A stretch of 64,000 nt of DNA from Henckelia pumila (GCF_033568475.1 NC_133120.1:81754151-81818150); one strand, 5' to 3'; positions 22,726-35,339 are shown, counted from the stretch's first letter. The notes: generated by a model not told the origin, from the letters alone. Made by a program: numbers and translations.

Positions 22726-24591
22726 TGTTGGAAAACTGGCGAGTTCCCAGACCAATTACGATTGATACCCGGTGCAGCGGAAGTTTAAAAATTTTTTCAT
22801 GGAACGTTTCCATGGTTTGGGTATCAACCGTTCATCGATTGAATTACGTGTGTGTGTAAAATTTAAATAACAATTAAATAAATTTTACCTCAAATCTCGC
22901 AACGAGATTAATGGACACCAACAGAACAATTCTGCTCTTGTTGTCTCTCCCTGGAACCGATGAACGCCTTCAATCAGGTCCACGAACAGAGGTTTAATCC
23001 CTCTGATAGATTGCACTAGAAAATCTATCAGAAGTTTTCTGCGAAGAGATTACACGAATCTGATTCGTTATTCCTGACCGCGATTCAAAATCACAGACCG
23101 GAATTTTCTCGGGCAGAGGGGAAGGGTTCGGCCGATTTGTTGAGAGAGAGGCTAGGGTTCGATTTTTGCTCTGTCTCAAAAATTATGACCTGTTGTGTGT
23201 AATTTCTGTACTGAAATAACTTATTTATAATGCAGGCCACTAACACCTTAGGGCCCATTAGTCATAAGCTGGGGCCCGACAAGCAAAGCCCGCTCGTTCA
23301 GAAATTAATATAAAATTCATCGTGACTCCGATTGATGAAACGATTTCACCAATGTGCACAGAAACCATTTCTGCACGTTTTAAAGTCAAAATAAATTTTC
23401 CTGAATCCGAATTCAGTGGTTTCCAAAAATGTCCATCCCTATGTCATTTTAGGAAATCCTACTCCCTTACTCTTATTCAAGAAGTCCAACTCCTTAGTTC
23501 ATTAAATTTAACTCTATAAATTTAACTATCTCAACGGGGATTAAAACTCCATTACACTGTGTGACCCTCAATGGTTCAGGGATACAGCTAGCCGTGGGCT
23601 CACAACTCCTTGTGACTCGGAACAACACTTTCCGACTTGCCCAACGAATCATGGTAAAGCGCCTAGCAACATCGCCCCATGATTCCCTAGGTATCACTGA
23701 TAGTGCCTACAAGAACCAGTAGATTTTGGTTAGCGTACAGTACGGTCCCTTCATCCAAATATCCCGATCGAATCAACAACCATTGGTATATCGAGAGTCG
23801 CTCAAGATTCGATAACTATGCAATACATCTTGAAGATCAAATTAGTGACATCGCATGTGCTACTAAGAAACCATTTCTTAAATCACATCAAGTACTCTGG
23901 CCAGAGATTTGTCACACTAATATCTCCTCAGATCGCATAGGATATCCACACTCGCAAGTATGTGGTGAATCCTTGACAACAATGCATTGACTCCTATATG
24001 TGTCGTAACTGTACCCAATCTCGACACCTGATGACCCCCTCAGAGTCGGTAAACGAGTCAAAGCACAGTACTAGCATATAGAGTCTCCATGATGTTTCAA
24101 GTCGTAAGGACTAATGGTGTACAACCAAAACCGCGGACTTTATCCACTCGATAAGTGATAACCACTTGGAAAGTCCGGATAGGGTAGTTCGACTATTCAT
24201 CCTATGAATATCCATTTGCATGCTTCGAACATCTCCATGTTCCCTACCAATGAAACGTGGTACTCCGCATCGCAAATGCTAGTCTCAAACTCGAGCGATC
24301 CTTATCCTTATTATCGGACGGCTCAATCGACTAGGAACGGTTTTAGAATATACAGTGACTATAAGATGTATTTCATGATAGACATCTTCATGTTCTACCA
24401 CATCTTACATACACTATAGTATATTCAAGGTCTTTATCAAAACAACAATAGTATATCACAATATAACAATATGAAGTAATATAAAGTCATTGCCATAAAA
24501 GTGTAAATAATATTAAACAAAAGATTGTTTATACAAAGAGTCAACAAAGCCCATAGCCACACAGTTGGCTCACTGGGCACCCACTCTTACA
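22726..24591 (-). repeat. E4: 5' LTR
   Basis: Same length as the 3' LTR and nearly identical to it. On the reverse strand it runs from TGTAAGAGTGGG (24591) to CCAACA (22726). It should contain the promoter for the element's RNA; a TATA-like TTATAAATAA is at 23221-23230. Confidence 0.95.
23221..23230 (-). promoter_or_regulatory. TATA-like box in E4 5' LTR
   Basis: The reverse strand carries TTATAAATAA in the middle of the LTR, and the same site is in the 3' LTR. Transcription would start some 30 bases downstream, near 23190. This is assigned from motif and position only. Confidence 0.5.
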
Positions 24592-26610
24592 ACTGGTGAA
24601 AAGGTTTCATCATAGTCAACTCCTTGTCTTTGAGTATAACCTTTTGCTACCAATCGTGCCTTGTAGGTAAGTACCTTACCATCAGGCCCAAGTTTTCTCT
24701 TGTAGATCCATTTACACCCTATTGGAACAATTCCATCGGAAGGATCTACTAAAGACCAAACTTGGTTTGTATGCATCGAGTCTATTTTCGACTGCATAAC
24801 ATCAAGCCATAAATTAGAATCCGCATCAGAAATTGCTTCCTTGAAGTTTTTTGGATCACATCCAATGTCGGGTTCACTTTGATCCCCTTCAAGAAGAAGA
24901 CCATATCGAATAGGAGGTCTAGAAGTCCTTTCGGATCTCCTAGATATAGGCGTGTCCATTGAAGGTTCTTGAGGTGAGTTGTCGTTATTTTGTATCTCGG
25001 GTTCTTCTCGAATTTTTTCGAGTTCCATCATCTTGCCTTTCTTATCTAATAAAAACTCCTTCTCCATGAAGGTGACATTCCTCGAAACAAACACTTTTGT
25101 TTCAGTAGGATGATAGAAATAATATCCGATTGAATTCTTCGGATATCCTACAAAATAACATAAGGTGGATCGACTATCCAACTTATCTCCCACTGTCTGC
25201 TTCACGTAAGCAGGACATCCCCAAATCCTCAAGTACGAATACTTAGGAGCTTTGTCATTACATAATTCGTATGGAGTTTTATTCACTGCTTTGGTGTGAA
25301 CATTGTTCAATAACAATACCGCCGTTTCAAGTGCATAGCCCCAAAATGAAGAAGGGAGCTTATTGAAGCTCATCATAGATCGAACCATGTCCAACAAAGT
25401 TTGATTGCGACGCTCCGAGACACCATTCAGCTGAGGTGTCATAGGAGGAGTCCACTGAGAGAGAATCTCATTCTCTTTTAGATAGCTCAAAAACTCGATA
25501 CTTAAGTATTCTCCACCTCGATCCTATCGAAGTGCTTTAATACTTCTACCTAGTTTGTTTTCTACTTCAGCCTTGAATTCTTTGAACTTTTCAAATGATT
25601 CAGACTTATATTTCATTAAATATAAATACACATACCTAGATTAATCATCAGTAAAGGTAATGAAGTAGGTGTGACCAAATTTAGTACCGATACTAAATGG
25701 TCCGCAAACATCTGTATGGATCAAATCCAACAGATTTTGACTACGCTCAGGCCCTCTCCCACTAGCTTGTTCATTTTCCTTGAAGAAATATGACCTAGCC
25801 TAGCATGCCAAAGGTTTGCCGGGTTTTGACTATCGTTTTTCCTTTTATTTGTTGTTACCGGTTTATCAACATAATCAACTGGAAATTATTTTAATTTTAA
25901 GTTATATAGATCGTTTTAAATTGTCCATTTCAAATCAAACATTCATTCTTGTAAATATTTCAAATCTCATTCGCAAAATTACAAGAAAAACCATCTCTAT
26001 CAAGCATAGAAACAGAAATAATGTTTTAATGAAATCTTGGCACAAATAAAAACATCTCTCTCAAAATATAGCTTAAAATTGTTTTGCAAAATTAAACAAA
26101 TGTTTTCCATAGCTTTGGATTCAACTCTGGAACCATTCCCAAGCCTTAACTGGGTCTCACCCATCCTTAGTCTATTACTTCTTGTCATCATCTGCAATTC
26201 ATTGCAAATGTGAGAACTACATCTGGTATCCAATACCCAAGAAATAGTATTAAGTAAAATATTTATAAAATATATCCTTTGTAGTTCGTAACTACTCGAT
26301 ATACATTCTTTGCAGTTGCGCTTCCAGTAACCGGGTTTCTTGCAGTGATGGCAAACTTATTTAGACTTGTCCATCTTTGCATGTAACATTTGGTCTTGAG
26401 ATCATGGTCCTACCATTTCTCTAGTTCGGCCAACTTTTCCGAAGTTACATCAGCCGGAGCTGTTTTTCGGAGGAGCCTTTTCTAACAATTAGAAAATCTT
26501 TTCCGAACTCAGGACAATCTTAACTTATGAAACCATTCCGTATAGTTTGCGCCAGAAAGTTTGTTTTGTTCGAGAATTGAAACATGTGGATTACGAAGAT
26601 TCATCATAAT
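24592..26610 (-). pseudogene. E3 gag-pol N-terminal part, deleted and broken
   Basis: On the reverse strand this is the upstream half of the E3 polyprotein. It begins near 26606 with gag sequence like E4 (LEQNKLSGANYTEW), which soon hits a stop. Most of gag is deleted: the text jumps to a zinc knuckle near 26330. A protease remnant lies at 26233-26000. Integrase follows, with a further deletion near 25755, and an open piece at 25490-24592 covers the integrase end (TPPMTPQLNGVSERR) to the start of RT (GVDYDETFSPV). It joins 14786 across E4. Many stops and shifts make it non-coding today, in contrast to the intact E4. Confidence 0.88.
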
Positions 26611-28237
26611 GATATACTGAGATGAAACAGACAATAATCGATGATTGCTTAATTAATTTACTAAGACATAAAATATGGCGAAACTTAATTTTATGAATTT
26701 CACTCTCACTATTTTAACGATTTCATACCCTCTAGTGAAAACGGGAAACTTGTTTTCTTAGAGGGAACATGGAGTCAAATTGACAAACTATAGTCCCGAA
26801 TAATATCAGTCAACCATAATTTTCAAAAGGTAGAGCCGAATTGCTTCCAAAGCAACCCCCATGTTTTTACCTCATGTCCAATAAGGGCCCAATAATATGA
26901 CGCCGTTTAATGTGACATGTCAAGATGACCCATCAATATTAAGTTGTGATGGACGGTCGCCATGTGGATCCCCAATAATATGAGCCAATCCCATGGGAGT
27001 TCCACCCAACTTACAACATATGCCGATCCAATGTACAGCTTTCCGACGAACGGGCCCCCCCAATAATATGAGCCGGACCGTGCCCGCGGGTAGCATCTCA
27101 TACATTGATCGTTGATGGAAGGTAGAAATATTTAAACAATATTTAAATTCTCTTTTGTTTATCTTGATATCAATTTTAAATCAAATTTAAAATGAGGGAT
27201 TTTTAATTTTTAAAAATTTGTCTCATCATGCAATTTATGTATGCTTGCGGGATTCATACAATTTAGTCTAAAAATGCATATATCAATAATATCATATATT
27301 ATTTAAGGATGATCGATCTCATTATCTAATCGACCCGTGGTTGCCAATCACGAGTCTAAGTCCAATCCTAGGTGATATGCAAGTATGCAATGCAATCCTA
27401 TTACATTGAGCTTCCATTTACATTTCTTCGGTCTTTATCGTCTGCTGGGCCCACCATTGTCTTCAAATCTTTATCTCCCACTAAGTCTAACAAATTTACA
27501 ATAAATTTCGATGACAAGTAGGGGATACATATTTAAGGGGTGGGAACGGGCCATAAACCAAGCCCACTTTTTATTACAAATGACAATTCAAATTGGGCTA
27601 TAAACAAAGCCCATTAATAAAACCTTACAACAATAAAACCAAATGTAAATAACCTAACATACACCTACAAACTTGGTCATGGAAATCGATCATGCTTTTA
27701 TCCAATAATTAATTCAATAATTAAATAATTGGATAACATGCAATGACATCATATTTAAAAAGATAAAATCAAATTTTATCTTATCCTTTCATAAGATCAT
27801 ATCTTATCATCAATTGTACCAAAATAATTGATTTTATAAAATCTAATTTAACGGATAAAATTTATAAATTTTCCAAAAATTCAAATTTATCCAAAAATCA
27901 ATTTTAAAAATTTCGGACTCGAACAATTCGATCCGATGCCTCGTGAACCAATCAAAAACCATTTTCGATCGGACCAAAAACTAGAATTTCAAAATTTCAA
28001 AATTTTAATTAATTAAAAAATGAATTTTAATTTTCTCGGACTGCCCGGGACATTCCCGGGCAGCCCCCTCCTCCACGTGGGATAGGGCTGCCCACGTGGA
28101 GGCGGGCAGCTTCGTCGCTGCCCCGATGCCCCTGTTCCGTCAAAATTTTAATTTTTAAAACTCGTTTTGTTTTCAAAAAACCGAGGCCAAATATTTTGTA
28201 CAATCGATTAATTTAATCGTTTGATCTGAGCAACCTG
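26611..28237 (-). other. E3 5' leader with hairpins
   Basis: This leader is homologous to that of E4, with the same four spaced AATAATATGAGCC motifs (26797-27075) and a GC-rich hairpin set at 28041-28123. No gene is visible. It is shorter than the E4 leader, mainly because the hairpin array is smaller and some of the AT-rich repeats are missing. Confidence 0.8.
28041..28123 (-). repeat. Three GC-rich hairpins in E3 leader
   Basis: At 28041-28063 the arms CTGCCCGGGA/TCCCGGGCAG have loop CAT. At 28071-28101 the 11-bp arms CTCCACGTGGG/CCCACGTGGAG have a 9-nt loop. At 28104-28123 the arms are GGGCAGC/GCTGCCC with a 6-nt loop. The set lies at the place equivalent to the eleven-unit array of E4. 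The middle hairpin has no sequence counterpart there. Confidence 0.85.
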
Positions 28238-28249
28238 TCTCTGACGCCA
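28238..28249 (-). other. E3 primer-binding site, decayed
   Basis: The reverse strand reads TGGCGTCAGAGA next to the 5' LTR, with several mismatches to the intact E4 site. This fits an old, inactive element. Confidence 0.75.
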
Positions 28250-28250
28250 C

Positions 28251-30143
28251 TGTTGGAATAACTTGTTCAGATCAATTAAGAATTGATACCCGGTGCAGCG
28301 GAAGTTTAAAAATTTTATTTTTATATATGAAACGATTCCATATCATGGGTATCAAAACTTTACGATTAAATTATTCAAGTAAAAATAAAATCACAATTAA
28401 AGTTTTACCTCTTCAAGCAACGGCTTGATTATGGACACCAACAGAATTTAATCTGCTCTTCTTGTATATCCCGGGAACCGATGGCTTCACGATCAATCTC
28501 CGGAATCAGGTCCACGAACAGAAAATAAAAACCCTCTGATTGATTGCACTAGAAATCAATCAGATGTTTATCGATGAGAATAAACAGATTTGATCTGTCA
28601 ATTCAGAATGTAATTTTCCGTAAAAATCACAAACTGAATTTTCTCAAAAAGGGACAGAGGATTTCGAAAATCCCCTTGAAATAATACGAGTGATTTTCGA
28701 AAATTTCTAGAATGAATTCATCTGATTTTCGAACACTACTCATCTTTTTATAGATAATTTCTAGACTAGATTAAGTTATGATTGTATTAGGACTCTAACT
28801 CCTTAGGGCCCACAATCCATAACTTAAGCCCAACAAGCCAAGCCCGTTATTATAGAAATTAATATAAAATTCATCATGACTCCGATTTATAAACCGATTT
28901 CATCAATGTGCACAGAAACCATTTCTGCACCTTTTAAAGTCAAGATAAAATTTTTGAATCCGAATTCAGTGATTTCCAAAAATGCTCATCCCTATGTCAT
29001 TTTAGGAAATTCCACTCCCTTTTAGTTAAGAAGTCCCACTTCTCTTTTATTAAATTTAAATTTTTAAATTTAACTATCTCAACGGGGTTTAGTAATCCAT
29101 TACTTGTGTGACCCTCAATGATTCAGGGATACAGCTAGTCGTGGGCTCACAAGTCCTTGTGACTCGGAACAACGATTTCCAACTTGCCCAACGAATCATG
29201 GTAAGAGCGTCTAGCAACATCGCCCCATGATTCCCTAGGTATCACTGATAGTGCATGTAAGAACCAGTAGATTTTGGTTAGCGTACAGTACGGTCCCTTT
29301 ATCCATATATCCCGATCGAATCAACAACCATTGGTGCATCGAGAGTTGTTCGAGATTCGATAACTATGCATTACATCTTGGAGATCAAATAGTGACATCA
29401 CATGTGTTACTAGGAAAACCGAGTAACCTAAAACACATCATGTACTCTGGCCATAGATTCGTCACACTAATATCTCCTCAGATCGCATAGGATATCCAAA
29501 CTCGCAAGTATATGGTGAATCCTTGACAACAAAGCATCGACTCTTATATGTGTCATAACTGTACCCAATCCCGACACCTGTTGACCCCAATAGAGTCGGT
29601 AAACAAGTCAAAGTACAGTACTAGAATATAGAGTCTCAATGATATTTCAAGTAGTAAGGACTAATGGTGTACAACCAAAACCGCGGACTTTATCCACTCG
29701 ATAAGTGATAACCACTTGGAAAGTCCGAATAGGGTAGTTCGATCATTCATCATATGAATATCCATTTGCATGCTTTGAACATCTCCATGTCTATTACTAA
29801 TGAAACATGGTACTTGGCATCACAAATGCTAGTCTCAATCTCGAGCGATCCTTATCCTTATTAGCGGACGGCTCAATTGAATAGGAACTATTTAGAATAT
29901 ACAGTGACTATAAGATGTGTTTCATAATAGTGATCTCTCTTTATTCACTATCTCATCTTACTTACACTATAGTATATTCAAGGTCTTTATCAAAACATCA
30001 ATAGTATATCACAATATAACAATATGAAGAAAGAAAAAAAAATGCCATTAATGAATGTAAATTATATTAAACAAAGATTGTTTATACATAGAGTCACAAA
30101 AACCCTTAGCCACAAGTTGGCTAACCGGACACCCACTCTTTCA
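28251..30143 (-). repeat. E3: 5' LTR, complete
   Basis: About 1893 bp from TGTTGGAATA at 28251 to CACTCTTTCA at 30143 on the + strand. The right half is repeated as the 3' LTR fragment at 12552-13457. It is clearly related to the E4 LTR but diverged. Confidence 0.9.
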
Positions 30144-32030
30144 GTTTCAATACCAGGGATATCACTTTTGATGAAACAAGATTAGGATACTTGGTAAACA
30201 AAGAACTGAATGTACAAGAAGAGGCTGCTATGAAAGAATCTCAGGCTGAGGTGGAGCTTATGAAGCTGAATTCCTCAAAGGAAATTGAGGAACACTCTGA
30301 AACAGTGCAACCAACTGATGATGTGTCAAGCAAGGAAGATTTAAGTACTTATGAGCTAGCTAGGGACAGAACAAGAAGAGAAACAAGACCTCCTCAACGA
30401 CTTGGATATGCAGATCTAACATGGTATGCATTAACTATAGCAGAACAAGTGGAACAAATTGAACCATCTAATTACAGGGAAGCAGTGTCTGGAAAGCATA
30501 GAGTGCATTGGTTAGAAGCAATGAATGATGAGATCAACTTATTAATAAAGAACAACACTTGGAAACTAGTCACCAGACCAATGAAACAAAGAGTGCTTGG
30601 ATGTAAATGGATTTACAAAATAAAAGTAGCTGGAAAACCAGATCACAAGCAGAAATTTAAAGCAAGATTAGTTGCTAAAGTTTATGCTCAAATTGAAGGG
30701 ATTGACTTCAATGAAATATACTCTCCAGTAGTGAAACATTGCTCAATAAGGATAGTTTTTGCAGTTGTCACTAAACTGGATTGGGAGCTAGAACAGCTTG
30801 ATGTTAAGACAGCTTTCTTGCATTGTGAATTAGAAGAGATTATCTACATGAATCAGCCGGAAGGTTACATAAAACCTGGAAATGAAAACAAAGTGTGCTT
30901 GTTGAACAGATCTTTGTATGGCTAAACAAAGCCCTCGACAATGGAATAAAAGATTTGATGATTTCATGATGAAACTAAATTTTCTGAGGAGCAACTATGA
31001 CAGTTGTGTGTACATCATGAAGCAAGGGAAACAAGTGACACTACTTCTTCTACTCTATGTGGATGATATTTTGATAGCAAGCAAAGATAGAAGGGAAATT
31101 CAAAGAATCAAGGACAAGTTAAGTTCAGAATTTGAAATGAAAGATTTGGGCGAAGCCAAGAAGATCTTGGGAATGAGTATTCTGAGAGAAAGAGAATTCA
31201 GAAGATTAAATTTGTCTCAATCAGATTAGATGAAGAAGGTGCTACTGAGATTTAGTATGAATCAATCCAAGGAAGTAACCATCCCAGTAGCACAGAACAC
31301 TAAACTTTCTTCTGAGCAGGCACCCAAAACCGAGGAAGAAAGGCAAGAAATGAATAATACTCCTTATGCTAGTGGTGTTGGAAGTATAATGTATGCTATG
31401 GTCTGTAGTAGACCTGACCTAGCATATGCCATAAGTTTAGTTTCAAGGTTCATGTCAAATCCTGGAGCAGAACATTGGAAGGCTCTTAAGTGGGTAATGA
31501 AATACTTAAGAGGAACATCACACTTGGGGTTAAGTTTTAAAGATCAAGGAAACAATTCAAATCCTATTGTAGGGTATGTGGATGCTGACTTTGCTGGAAA
31601 TTTGGACACAAGAAATTCCTTAACTGGATTTGTGTTTACATTATTTGGAACAGTAGTTACATGGAAATCTACTTTGCAACCTGTCGTGGCTCTTTCTACA
31701 ACAGAAGCTGAGTTCATTGCTGTTACAGAAGCTATCAAAGAAGCTATCTAGTTGAAGGGATTAGTCACAGAGTTAGGTTTTGAACAAGGACCTGTTGAAG
31801 TCTTCTGTGATAATCAAAGTGCTATCCACTTAGCTAAACACCAAGTTTTTCATGAACGCTCAAAGCATATTGATATCAAACTTCATTTTGTAAGGGATAT
31901 CATATCAATAGGTGAAGTAGTGTTGAAGAAGATTGATACAGAGGATAATCCTGCAGATGCATTAACCAAGCCACTTCCACTTGTCAAGTTTAAAAAATGT
32001 CTTAACTTGATAAGTGTAAATGAAGGTTAG
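30144..32030 (+). pseudogene. E5: Ty1/copia pol, 3' half, broken
   Basis: The sequence enters the polyprotein between integrase and RT (FNTRDITFDETRLGYL). It continues through RT (WIYKIKVAG, VKTAFLH, YVDDILIAS) and RNase H (STTEAEFIAVTEA, then DALTKPLP). Breaks are a frameshift at about 30920, a TAG stop at 31227-31229 and a TAG at 31749-31751; the last piece ends at 32030. The 5' half is outside the window because E3 and its passengers inserted at 30143/30144. It is a different copia lineage from E3/E4 and the oldest layer of the nest. Confidence 0.92.
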
Positions 32031-32083
32031 AAGGAAGTAGTGAATGACGAGCACTCAGACAAAGTAGAAGACAAGGTGGAGAT

Positions 32084-32590
32084 TGTGAGAAGTGTGTCTT
32101 CGACTTTCTGGATCAGTCCTTCACTCATATCTTATTTGGGCTCAAGGATGTGGACTGGCCATTTATTGCTTTGGGCTTAAGTAAGGGAGCCCAATATCTA
32201 ACTAATACACTAACTGTTAGTTAGTTGACAGAAGCTGGGTTAGTTATATAATGGGAGCTATGAGATCGAAGAAAGAGATATAAATCAGAAATTGGAAAAA
32301 TACACAAGAAAGTACAAACTCTGTGAGACTCTTGTTCGAGAGAGAAAGAGTGATAGACGGAAGAGAAGAAGATAAACAGAGGAAGAACATCACGCAATAC
32401 AGATGAATATGAAGATAAGATATTCATTGATTGTATCGTGATTGATTTAATTCGAAGCTTTGTAATCTTGAGACTTCTGTGGGTAATCAATAAAAGTGTC
32501 TGGGTGTTTCGTCCGTGGATGTAGGTCACTTTGACCGAACCACGTATATCGAGCTTTGTTAATTGTTCTTTGCAGTATTGTGTGATCTCA
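32084..32590 (+). repeat. E5: 3' LTR, about 0.5 kb
   Basis: It starts TGTGAGAAGTGTG directly after the purine-rich AAGGTGGAGAT that follows the pol stop. A TATA box (TATATAAT, near 32244) and a polyadenylation signal AATAAA (near 32489) fit U3 and R. I placed the end at GATCTCA (32590), a partial inverted match to the start. The partner LTR is not in the window, so the end is uncertain. Confidence 0.6.
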
Positions 32591-32624
32591 TATTGGTGTA
32601 GTTCTAGCTTAGATAATCTGTAGC

Positions 32625-32880
32625 TTAAAAAAAATTAAAAATCATTTTGATACACGAATTATTGATAAAATGTCAAATTGGTGCATGAATTATTGTAAAT
32701 AGATTAATTGCAACATAATCCAAATAAAAAGTCAGTTTTACCCTTAAATAAAATTGCAAGTACGATATTATTCAGTAAATATTCAACTAAACACACATTT
32801 TATTTTTAAAGTTATTTTATTGATTAAAATTGGAAAAAAAAATTTATATATATTTAAAAATTATAATAAATAAGAATCTA
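32625..32880 (+). repeat. Dispersed repeat, copy 1
   Basis: About 255 bp closely matching 35540-35795, including TTGATACACGAA and GCAAGTACGATATTATTCAG. After AAGAATCTAA the two copies diverge. It is the left arm of the element type described at 35534-36552, here without its right arm. Confidence 0.8.
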
Positions 32881-33828
32881 AAATTCAAATACGTGCAAAT
32901 AAATATAACACATTTCATAATATATTAAAGAAACATGTAATTTGAAAATTCATACTAAAATTGTAATATATTAAAATCAATCAACTTTTAGAATATATTT
33001 GTTTTCTTAATATACGGTATCAATTAAAGATTCAACAAACCAATCAACGAAATTCCTTAAATATGGAGCATATTAAATCAAACCTTTCCTCCATCTGCCA
33101 GAAAAAATTCACAAACCCAATCTCATAGCCGAGGAATTGACAACCCTATCTCAAATTCAAACACATATTTTCAAAATCAATTACCACATACTCACATAAA
33201 AGAAAATTTCAAGATCGGTCTCAATGCTGCAACAATGAAAGTGCAAGTATTCTAACATAACAAATACTGCAGAATTTCGAATGCACCAAACAACAATGAA
33301 GCGACTGACAAAATGTACAATTATAAGCCCCAAAAGACAGAAAAAAATCATTCAAACAAAAGGTAATTCTTCTACTTATAATTTTTATTTAACTTTTGTG
33401 ATTTAGTTGGTAGCTATGCATACCTTATAATGTATCTTTGAAATACATGATTTGAAAATTGTCTTTACCATTTTTATTTACCTGTAATTCTGTAATTTAA
33501 CCTCTTTCGGTGGTATGCATCTAAAATTGATATAGATACATAAACATTTTCTTAAGATGATATTTCGATTGTTATCAATAAATTTCAAATAAAAATGCAT
33601 TATCTACTATAGACAACTTAACTCTGAGAAGATATTAGTAGTAATTAATACTATATTGATAATCTGCAAATAAACAAAACATGGTTGAATAAATATTATA
33701 CTTGTGTAGATTATGATATTAACTTATCTAAGTTAAATTTTCAATGTAGAAGGATATTTAAAACAACATATGATTTTAAGTACATGCATATATTGAATTC
33801 ATCTATTAGTCATCCACATAATAATTAC
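32881..33828. other. AT-rich spacer, no gene seen
   Basis: Both strands are rich in stops, with no recognised protein, RNA gene or repeat edge. The missing 5' end of the Helitron may lie in here, but I could not identify it. Confidence 0.5.
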
Positions 33829-34158
33829 TAGAGGTGTCGAAATGGGATAGACCCGTTGGATTGGCCCGCCCCGCCATAAAAAATTGGTGGGTTGGGTTGG
33901 AAATTTTTTAACCCGCCTAAAAGATGGGCCGGCCCGCACCGCCCCGCTTAATGGTGGGTTGTGGCGGGTTGCGGGTTAGCCCGCAAAAACTCGTTAATAT
34001 AGACGTGATCCCGCCGGGTTGGCCAGCCCCGCCACCTAAAATAGGTGGGTTAGGTTGATGTTTTCCCAACCCGCCTAAAATTTGGACCGCCCCGCCTAAT
34101 GGTGGGTTACGACGGGTTTTGGGTCGGCCCGCCCTGCTGGCCCATTTTGACACCTCTA
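33829..34158. mobile_element. hAT-type MITE, 330 bp, with 8-bp target duplication
   Basis: Termini TAGAGGTGTCGAAATGGG and CCCATTTTGACACCTCTA are inverted repeats. ATAATTAC lies directly on both sides (33821-33828 and 34159-34166), the 8-bp duplication typical of hAT transposition. The inside is a run of CCCGCC and GGTGGGTT motifs. No transposase is encoded, so it depended on one in trans. The open frame at 33917-34153 is an accident of the repeats. Confidence 0.9.
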
Positions 34159-34635
34159 ATAATTACCCAAAATCATTTATAATTACATGCAACATTTCAA
34201 AGTGTTTATATGTTTAAATCTGAATTTAACATACCTATCAGGATTTAAATAAACATTAGGAATTATTAACATGAAATTATTTGTTTTACTGAAAAATTTA
34301 AGAGTGAAATTTATTTTTGTTTAAGAATATTAAAAAATGATGGATAATCTTCCAATAAAAAAATATTTTTTTCGTTTGAAAGATTGTACAAATAACAACG
34401 TAAATATTGATCATACAAAATGATCTATGAAATTATGAATATGTTCAGAGAATATGTATTCATCGGTAGAAACATGGAATTTGTTTCAAATTAACAAAAA
34501 ATTATAATCCGAGATGAATTAGATTTTATATCACGGATCTTTAAGAATATTTAGTCCTCGAAAATTTAAATTTTTTATTTCAGAACAACGAAACAGATTT
34601 GTATCACCGAATATACATAAATCATTCCTTGGTTT

Positions 34636-35062
34636 AACTTGAAGGTTGGAACTCTGGTTATGTTGCTGGGGAACATAGATCATTCTCTTGGCTTATGCAA
34701 TGACACTAGATTGATATTGACGAGGCTCAAAAACCATGTTTTGGAAGGACAGATTCCGATTGGAAGTAATGTGAGTCACAAATTGCTTATTACAAGAATG
34801 TATTTGATTGTATCATATGCAATGACACTGTCCTTTGATTGTATCATATGCAATGACAACCAACAAAAGTCAGGGTCAATCATTGTCTCATGTAGGACTT
34901 TTTTTTAGAAATCTCGTGTTTAGTCTTGATCAGTTGTATGTCGTTGTATCTAGAGTTACGAATTCTAAGGGTCTCAAAATCTTGATATGTGATGACAAGA
35001 CTAACAAAAAAATTCAACAACAAATGTTGTTTTTAAGAAAATTTCCAAAATTTATAAGATAA
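34636..35062 (+). pseudogene. Helitron helicase C-terminal fragment, broken
   Basis: The sequence resembles the PIF1-like helicase end of plant Helitron Rep/helicase proteins: KVGTLVMLLGNID, SLGLCNDTRLI, NHVLEGQI, then a motif-VI region (SYAMTTNKSQGQSLSHVGLF) and QLYVVVSRV, GLKILICDD. A frameshift separates 34639-34908 from 34835-35062, and a short direct duplication containing TTGATTGTATCATATGCAATG lies at the junction. The upstream helicase and Rep domains are not recognisable. Confidence 0.88.
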
Positions 35063-35339
35063 TTTGTTTGTTTTCTAATTATATGATATAATCCATTTAA
35101 CTAATTTGAATTTTAACTATTTGTTTTAATATTCATTTTTACTATTTTTTATCATTAATTGTATAAAATAACATCACGTACAACACACACGACATCTGTT
35201 TTATTTAAAGATCGTCTTTTATAGTTTTGAAATTTTTTCATGTTATTCTTTCATTGTAAAATTAAAGTTGTTTATATTTTAATTTAAGACTCGAAATTTT
35301 TCGCATCATCCACCAATTTAATCATACTATACGCGAGAT

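Larger units (their letters stand above)
14787..24591 (-). mobile_element. E4: complete young Ty1/copia retrotransposon, reverse strand
   Basis: This is a 9.8-kb element with LTRs at 22726-24591 (5') and 14787-16652 (3'), both 1866 bp with TGT...ACA ends and only about eight differences seen by eye. A perfect primer-binding site, a long leader, one open gag-pol frame and a polypurine tract are all present. It lies inside E3 pol: AACTG precedes it and ACTGG follows it, sharing ACTG as the target duplication, and the E3 reading continues across the two flanks. Intact coding and near-identical LTRs point to recent activity. Confidence 0.94.
12552..30143 (-). mobile_element. E3: Ty1/copia retrotransposon, reverse strand, split by E4 and E2
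   Basis: On the reverse strand the parts are: 5' LTR (28251-30143), degenerate primer-binding site, leader, degraded gag-pol (about 26610-24592), the E4 insertion, the rest of pol (14786-13472) and a partial 3' LTR (13457-12552). The 3' LTR matches only 29239-30143 of the 5' LTR because E2 inserted into it. E3 in turn sits in the pol gene of E5: the coding sequence of E5 resumes at 30144, and GTTTC at 30144-30148 is the predicted target duplication. E3 and E4 are relatives with similar LTRs, leaders and proteins. Confidence 0.88.

Noticed and set aside
33917-34153. 78-aa reverse ORF with Gly/Pro repeats
   Set aside because: Translation of the internal repeats of an hAT MITE.
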